Part shown: in pieces, positions 58,161-64,000 of the stretch
Layout: every line of letters begins with the position of its first letter
How positions within the stretch are numbered: position 1 is the stretch's first letter
Source: Tenodera sinensis
Lineage: Eukaryota; Arthropoda; Insecta; Mantodea; Mantidae
Assembly (NCBI GenBank): GCA_030765045.1
Contig: CM060970.1
Location: forward strand, 50,851,576-50,915,575
Reading direction: 5' to 3'
Length of the DNA: 64,000 bases
The notes under the pieces: generated by a model
Databases searched by the model: none
Told to the model about the DNA's origin: nothing
What the model saw: the letters and a program-made list of their open reading frames with translations, nothing else
Program-made: the position numbers and the translations under genes

Positions 58161-58560
58161 CCATCATCAATCCATCATGGTTTAGGAGAATTCTCCTGTT
58201 CCGACTTCATATTTCTTCCCATCTTTTCACTGGTCTTTCTATTGCTCTTCGGTCACAATATTTATATATTTGTATGACTGAAGAATGGCAGAGTAATCCA
58301 TTTTTCGTAAATGATTTTTCCATTTTTCTCTACTTATTTGCATCTCTTCTTTTAACGAAAATATCTAATTTTTTCCTTATATCTTAATTTCTAATATGAT
58401 CTTGTCTTATACACCCTTTTACTGCTCGGAGTTCTTTCATTCCTGCCGCTTGTATTTGGCTCCAATCTTTACTTTTAAGAGTCCATGTCTTCGATGCATA
58501 CAGCAAAACCGGAACAGCCACTGTCTAATAGAATTTTAAATTAGTATCCTTTCGGGGTTT
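58160..58560 (-). pseudogene. LINE reverse-transcriptase C-terminal relic (L3)
   Basis: On the minus strand: TVAVPVLLYASKTWTLKSKD, WSQIQAAGMKELRAVKGC, IRQDHIRN, a stop, DIRKKLDIF. After a frameshift come KWKNHLRKMDYSAIL, KDGKKYEVGTGEF and a stop-rich end. The order VLLYGSETWTL, IQAAEMKFLR, RxDxIRNEDIR, WxxHLxRM is characteristic of the C-terminal domain of insect LINE proteins. Several stops and at least one frameshift make it a pseudogene. The catalytic core is missing, consistent with 5' truncation. It is related to relic L2 at 10968. Confidence 0.8.
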
Positions 58561-58666
58561 TATTTTGAAGGTAAGAATTATTATTCCACAAGTATATACA
58601 AGTGCATACATTTTTGCAGTTTATCCTCTCTGCCTTGTATTATCATCTCATCCGCAAAGAGAAGCA

Positions 58667-59140
58667 AACCGGGTGGAAGGGAAGTCGGTATTTGGAACAC
58701 ATTTTGTATCATACGTTTTGTCTCTGACAATTTCCTACAGAAAACAAGCTGGCAACACTGCAGATTGCATGCGTTTCACTTTAACTAGGTCAGAATATAA
58801 ACAAACATCGTAGCGGTGCATCTTGAGAACATAAACAAATGCACTGCCATGGCCTTCCATGTTTACTGTGCGAGTGTAGGCCAATCAAAAGCGTTAGCTT
58901 CCAAAACATAACACGACCTCTTTACATCCAGAAACCGGTTCAATTACCTGACCAACCTCAACGCAACGTTGTCGAGTTACTTAATGTCTGAAAAAGCTGC
59001 TGGGAGTGTTCCTTCAATACTTTTTAGTGATTTATAATTTCGAAACCCTGTGTGATGTCCCATAATTATTACTGAACCTATGTAAAAAATAAGTTATTCC
59101 ACGCATTTTACAAGTAACTATTATCTTTATGCACTCTTGT
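58667..59140 (-). mobile_element. MITE-1 copy 3, internally deleted and truncated
   Basis: Minus-strand copy: CCGGGTGGAAGGGAAGTC at 58668 is the terminal repeat, followed after a deletion by GGTATTTGGAACACATTTTG. It then runs collinearly through CAACCTCAACGCAACGTTG and CGAAACCCTGTGTGATGTCC to about 59140. The other terminus is missing. Confidence 0.7.
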
Positions 59141-59144
59141 GAAG

Positions 59145-60373
59145 TTTTTGTGGATGGAGAAACGAAAAAAAGTATATGACGATATCAGGTTTTCTTACAG
59201 GCACATTGGAGAAAATTATCTTTTGGCTGTGATATTATTGCTGCCTTGTTGCCATGGTAATTATTTCGTTCATTTACTGATGCTGGTGCCACAAATAGGG
59301 AAAATTCACACATTTTATACCCTCATAATAAGCCATTTTAATGTTAGGATGGAATTAATTAAGGAAGAAACATAAAAATAATATTTTATAATTTCACAAC
59401 TGGTGAATGTAAATGAGGTACCCTCAAGCTTATATCTAGAATGAACATTTCAGCGTTGTGGTATGTAACAAGAAGTGGCGCTTTTGTTTCAAAAATACTT
59501 TGGTGGGTTAAGAGAACAGCAAAAGCTGCAGTATTGCTAATGTCTCCATGCATAACTTCAGGTTAGAATGCTCTAATTCCTCAACCCGTTACAGAGAAAT
59601 AGTACATAAAGTAACGAGGGCGCTGAGAAAGCTACAATACGTAAATTAAGTTACTCTTAGCTATTCCAGGCTAGAAAAGATCAAGAATATCTTCCTTACC
59701 TAGGGAGCAAAACCCTATGAATTAATCACAAATGCAGCCTCTCCACCATAGAGCAGAACTTTATTTAATCGCTCTCTGTCAGATAAAGTAAATTTGTATT
59801 TCATTTCTGTAGCTGCATTCTGTGGAATGTTATGATAAACATACAAACTTAATGTGGATTGATTGCAGTGTATTTTATTCCTATATAATGCGCCAGACGA
59901 GGCTGGGCTCTAATCAAAAACCCAATTCCAAACGCTGTTGATCTCCGAGCCTTTGTAGAACAAGATTAATTTGTGTTTTATCCATCGTTGTGGAGAGCTG
60001 TCCACTGGGTACAGGATGTAGGTGAATATGCTTTATAGCTTTGGTAAACGTATTCTACCAAGAATTCGAGTTAAAATTAAATATAGGTAAAATATGACGC
60101 AAGAAGAGTAAAGTTAATATCAGCTGAACATTTAGTTTTAGCGCTGCGAGGTGTACAAGTGCTAAAGATATGTATGACTGAAATTTCATGGAAATCGAGA
60201 AAAAACAGCCTTTTTTATTTTAATTCTATAAAATTATTCAGACATTCGTGTATTCTAAAAATACATAATTTGTTTCGGGACGTCATCTTAATGCCCTACT
60301 GCATGCGGGGACTTTAATGCGAGCTGTGCATTCAAATGTTTATGGCTATTTTCTCGCCATTCATATTTTCACC

Positions 60374-60375
<2 letters not shown>
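59145..60375. other. Unassigned stretch
   Basis: No recognised gene or repeat. Confidence 0.35.

Positions 60376-60423
<48 letters not shown>
60376..60423. repeat. Poly-T tract, 48 bases
   Basis: An uninterrupted T run. It could be the A tail of a minus-strand retroposon, but sequence to its left (toward 60300) shows no recognised retroposon body. Confidence 0.95.
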
Positions 60424-60424
<1 letters not shown>

Positions 60425-60865
60425 GCTTTAAAATGTTTCCTGTGTAGCAGTCTTTTTATTCTACTATAAAAATTAGCTACACAGCTTACATAAATACAGA
60501 AAGTAAAAATTGTCCTAGATTTTGTCAATTTTTAATCAAAAAATTTTGGGTTTGAAATATGAGACCAAATTTCAATTTTTTTGCAGCGAGGGATTTTTTT
60601 GTTATCACATAACTAACAAATTTGGCCATAATTGATAAATATTTGAGCAAAATGGACGAGATTTAGGTTGTCGCGTGGTTCCATACATTTTGAGAACATA
60701 GAATTATTGGTTTAGAATTTCCGATTTTCAGTCATACATACTCATAAGGGTATAGATACAGATATTTTTAATAAATGTCACCTGAAGGTGTATACACGTT
60801 GGTGTGTTAGCTGTTTCTTCTCTTCGTCTAACAATTTCCTTACAAAGCAATCATATAGTTTGACC

Positions 60866-61055
60866 TTCTAAATCAGGCCTGTCAAACATCACTCCCAGGG
60901 TGTGAAGAGAGGAGTCCACCCCTCTCTAACTGCAGTAGCACGCGCTAGTAGAACCGGTTTTCGCTTTGTTTTTCTCGTTTTCCGATTTGAAGGGAGGGAA
61001 AATAGGGGAATATTTTCACACTTGGCGAGTGCTGTTTGACATGCCTGATCTAAAT
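60866..61055. mobile_element. MITE-3: hAT-type, 174-bp body
   Basis: Ends CAGGCCTGTCAAACATCACT and, inverted, CAGGCATGTCAAACAGCACT are near-perfect inverted repeats (60874 and 61047). Flanking 8-mers TTCTAAAT (60866-60873) and ATCTAAAT (61048-61055) match at 7 of 8 positions. An 8-bp target duplication with CAGGCC-type ends is the hallmark of hAT-mobilised elements. Non-coding. Confidence 0.85.
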
Positions 61056-61349
61056 GAATGGCTTTAGGATTATTTACACGTGTCATTAAACAGCTACAAC
61101 ATTTTGTATTAATGCATTCCTCAGCAACATTATTTCTGTGATATTATAGTTTGAATCAAAACACACTGAAGCGATGTCTTAATGGTACTCCGCTAGTGAG
61201 AACATTAACCATTAACTTGTAATGTTACGCTTCGGCAGTTTAGCAATATTTTGAGGAAGATATGAAGTAGGAAATGTGCCAATGGATTTTTTATAGCGTG
61301 CTGAGAGACATTCTGAATTAGAAAAAGTTAGAAACACAGAAAATCAACG

Positions 61350-61600
61350 AAAAATAAAGCAGGAAAATTCGGCGTTGGATTTTATGGAGTATAAACAACT
61401 AGTATGGTATGAATATGTGAGGAGAGTGGAAAATGAAAGGATATCGAATGGAATAATAAAATGTTGTCGGGAAGATGTTGTCGAGGTCGACCTGGATAAA
61501 CATGGATGCGGGAGATACACACGATTACGAAAAGAAGAGGGCTAGACAAAGACGATTGGGAAGATCGTGAATATTGGTAGAAAAATATCCAAGTATAGCT
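61350..61600 (+). pseudogene. LINE C-terminal relic (L4)
   Basis: One frame reads IKQENSALDFMEYKQLVWYE then YVRRVENERIS. After a frameshift another reads GRCCRGRPG, a stop, TWMREIHTITKRRGLDKDDW then EDREYW, a stop, KNIQV. This is the classic order WYGHVxRMENER, GRRRRGRPRKTWxD, EDREYWR of insect LINE C-termini. At least one frameshift and two stops disable it. The C-terminal wording differs from relic L1, so at least two LINE families contributed. Confidence 0.8.
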
Positions 61601-61604
61601 TTGA

Positions 61605-62228
61605 GAACAGAAATATGTAGATACATAAGTAAACCACTGTAAATAATAACTGTGCAAATCTAGTGGCTAGTTCATATTCAAGAAATGGAGATGATCAAGC
61701 TGTTAGGGGAAGGCTCTATACGCGACAATACCAACATAAATAACTGTGGACCTTATTTAACGCTCGAACATTCCAACCGATGATGTTCCACCGCCAAAGG
61801 GTACGAATGTGCAAGCAGCATTTCTAAAGTTAGAAGATTCTTGGGCAGGAGTTAGAGAAGTCAGCAGTTCCCTTCAAAGCCCTTTGTGTGAATATAGGGC
61901 AACTTTATCCTTACTTGGAATATTTGGGACTATGCAAAACACAGTTATTGGAATTAAGGGGAAATATGCACTATACAATCCTTAGATCAGTGGTGTCCAA
62001 CCTTCCCTTATGAGCTAATGACATCACCCTGTCGTCTTATCGCTGCTCTGTTTTATACATTAAGCATTTCCCCTTCACTCGTTCAAGTAACCAAGGATTA
62101 GCGAGGTTTCTTTAGGGTCATAGAGCCATAGCTCGCAAATCCGCCCGCCCCTCTTTCCATAAAGTTATGCATTACTGCACATTATACATTACTTTCATTA
62201 TGAACAGAGTAAAAAAGAAAAAAAGCTA
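61605..62228. other. Unassigned stretch
   Basis: CAGTGGTGTCCAACCTTCCC at about 61988 resembles a hAT-type terminus but no partner end was found. No gene recognised. Confidence 0.35.
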
Positions 62229-62231
62229 ACC

Positions 62232-62540
62232 CGCGGTACAACATCGCAGCCGGGTCAAGGTCTACCACCCGACCGCTACGTCCCCAACCTCGTCATGAGT
62301 GGGGTGCAGTAATGGAGGTGGAACGTGGCCAGTGCTCCGGACCATCCCGGCCGGTTATGGCGTCTTCTCGACCAGGGGCCGCTACTTTTCTATCAAGTAG
62401 CTCAATTGGCCCCTCAGGAGGAGCCGAGTCCACTCCGGACAACGTCTCCCAGCGGGAGAAAATCCCCACGCCGGTACCGGGAATTGAACCCGGAACCCTC
62501 GCTTGGAAAGAGGCAAAGCTACCACCGCGCTATAGAAATG
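62232..62540 (-). mobile_element. SINE-A copy 4
   Basis: Minus-strand copy with B box GGGTTCAATTCCCGGTACC, TCCCGCTGGGAGACG, CTACTTGATAGAAAAGTAGC and the GCGGTCGGGTGGTAG tail. The head near 62535 is diverged (CTATAGCGCGGTGGTAGC). No clear target-site duplication. A 148-codon minus-strand frame overlapping it is not a gene. Confidence 0.8.
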
Positions 62541-62544
62541 ATCA

Positions 62545-63335
62545 AATGAACCATGTAGGTAAGTGAAATTAATTATTTTTTTACTGGCGTTTAAAAAGAC
62601 TAACCGGGCAACATCAGATAAGACGGCAGTTTCTGTTTTGAGTGAACTTAACAGATTGTGGAAATATACGACTAAAATGGCAGAATCCCAATAAAGATCA
62701 CCTTGAACAGGTATTGAAACCGAAACTATATAAAGGTTGTCATCCCCTGACTTTGATCGAGTGTGGAAGCTCTGTTTGCACGCCATTTTCAAGACGCATT
62801 GCCATCTCAATATCCGGTCGGCTGACATGAAGGGCTTCCTGTGCGGCTTTTTTAATTATCCACTCACTCTCTGACCTTTCCCAGGCTTGGAGACGACTCT
62901 GTGACAGGAAATGTTTTCAGGGTTGCAGCTATGTCTAAAGCTTGTTTCTGCAAGGACATTGTTATGGTTACAATAAATCTTATTACAAAAGCGATAAAAC
63001 AACGACGGATGCAGTAAAATTCCAGATATTTAACATTTTATAGACTTCTTTATCTTATTCTTTAAGGGGAGTTAGGGGTGAGATTTGGCCCATTTGGTAA
63101 AAAAAGTTGATTTTTAGATTTTTATGTTGAAAAATTGTTCAATGTTTTGTCTATTAAAAAGTGCAATGATTTTGATGCCAGCGCCATTTTTAAAGATCTG
63201 GCGGCCATTTTTAAATAGTGGTGCATAGTGATTAAATGGCTGGTGGTTAGGCGTACACACCCACCGAGACTGAATATCGACGGATCAGAAACTCAATCAT
63301 GTAAATTATCCTTAATCTGCATCTACAAAATCACA
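62545..63335. other. Unassigned stretch
   Basis: No recognised gene. GGCGCCATTTTTAAAGATCT-like repeats of CCATTTTTAAA occur twice near 63180-63215. Confidence 0.35.
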
Positions 63336-63341
63336 AGTTGT

Positions 63342-63600
63342 CTCCAGAAGTGGTAACTAAAACTCTATTTCCGGATCAGCGACTTGGTTCTGACCAACTG
63401 CTAGAACGCTATGCCAAGGGTACGACACAGAACTCGAATGAATCTCTTCACAATTTTGTGGGAGCTATTTGTCCAAAATAGGTGTGTGTCTAGGAATAAA
63501 CTTGAACTTGCAGTACTGAAAACTGTAATGGAGTTTAATATGGGGTGTGTGAAGTCAGTTCAAGTGTTGAATAGTCTTAGGAATGAAAACATTTCAGTTG
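63342..63600 (+). pseudogene. Mutator-like transposase C-terminal relic
   Basis: One frame reads LSPEVVTKTLFPDQRLGSDQ, LLERYAKGTTQNSNESLHNF and then a stop. Another, one base shifted, reads SRNKLELAVLKTVMEFNMG. Together they follow the pattern LLxRCxxGxTQNxNES, a short gap, VGRxxLELAVxxAVxxFNxG seen in insect proteins annotated as Mutator-like transposase-domain proteins. One frameshift and several stops make it non-functional. Only the C-terminal part is visible. Confidence 0.65.
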
Positions 63601-63604
63601 GAAC

Positions 63605-64000
63605 AATATGTATTTGTCAGAAGTTGAGACGGGAACTTCTATGTATATATATATTTGTAATTTTAGATTAAGAGTGTACATATATATACGAATTTTAGGT
63701 ATTAGTATGATTTGTATTATAAACGGTGTAAAGAAGCTGCTTCTTGAAAATATGTTGACCTGAGTACATTTCTGAAGGCTAGAGGACAAAAACGTCTTTT
63801 GTCATCTCGCGCCCAGGCATGTTTTGCCTAAAGTCCAAGGACACAGCTGGGGAAAATACACCCCTCCCCCATAACGGGACTAGAGAGAAAGTGCGGGGGT
63901 GAGAGATAAATAGGAAAACTTGGAAGGGAACGGGACTGATCGTCTGTGTTGCGATGTTGCTACGAGGGTGAACCTTGTATCGCTGAATAAGTATAGCTTC
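63605..64000. other. Unassigned right edge
   Basis: No gene recognised. Short TA-rich run (TATATATATA) near 63640. Confidence 0.35.

Noticed and set aside
60376..60423. Retroposon A-tail
   Set aside because: No retroposon body could be identified on the side expected for a minus-strand insertion.
62382..62828. 148-codon minus-strand open frame, the longest in the window
   Set aside because: Its second half is the reverse reading of SINE-A copy 4 and it has no recognisable domain.

Overview
This window looks like non-genic nuclear DNA from a large, repeat-rich arthropod genome, most likely an insect. The clues are AT-rich sequence dense with stops on both strands, several families of tRNA-derived SINEs, degraded LINE, hAT and Mutator-like fragments, and long microsatellites. 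A polyneopteran (cockroach, termite, stick insect, orthopteran) is a guess from the SINE types; the sequence does not fix the species. I found no intact protein-coding gene and no convincing exon chain. The longest ATG-to-stop frame is 148 codons (62382-62828, minus) and it lies partly in a SINE. Everything recognisable as protein is a decayed transposon piece.

The dominant component is one dispersed family, called family A here. It has about 20 copies or fragments in both orientations, roughly 0.85 kb when near complete. Read in its forward sense it starts with ACTTTCTCTACT, has a conserved start block, then a simple-repeat site, then a long conserved AT-rich body. It ends with an inverted copy of the same 12-mer, a short stem-loop (ATGTG, loop, CACAT) and the terminus CAGA. 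An inverted repeat terminal at one end and subterminal before a hairpin at the other, with an internal microsatellite and no coding capacity, is the layout described for non-autonomous Helentrons (HINEs such as Drosophila DINE-1/INE-1). This is the most interesting element system in the window. The assignment is structural and no autonomous partner is visible.

Layout: 1-8 kb holds a tRNA-like SINE, family A copies with a 16-bp minisatellite, and little else. 8-11 kb has two SINE-A copies with clear target-site duplications, a family A fragment and a LINE relic. 12.6-16.1 kb has a LINE C-terminal relic, three short modules resembling a hammerhead/Penelope-type motif, a family A copy and a fold-back repeat. 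17-28.5 kb is a mosaic of family A copies, including one that hosts a very long (TG)n, a 53-bp-arm palindrome made from two opposed ends, and one copy with nested SINEs. 28.5-46 kb is mostly unassigned, with a LINE zinc-knuckle relic, a 149-bp MITE with perfect inverted ends, SINEs, and a BED-finger/hAT-like transposase pseudogene (42.6-43.8 kb). 46-56 kb has dense family A plus two TA-flanked MITE-1 copies. 56-64 kb has further SINE, LINE, MITE-1 and hAT-MITE copies and a Mutator-like transposase relic at the right edge.

The elements form a stratigraphy rather than a pathway: SINEs sit inside family A, LINE relics carry stops and frameshifts, and a chimeric family A type occurs twice with the same internal junction. 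Coordinates of old repeats are approximate to about 10-20 bases unless a target-site duplication is quoted. All similarity claims come from reading by eye.
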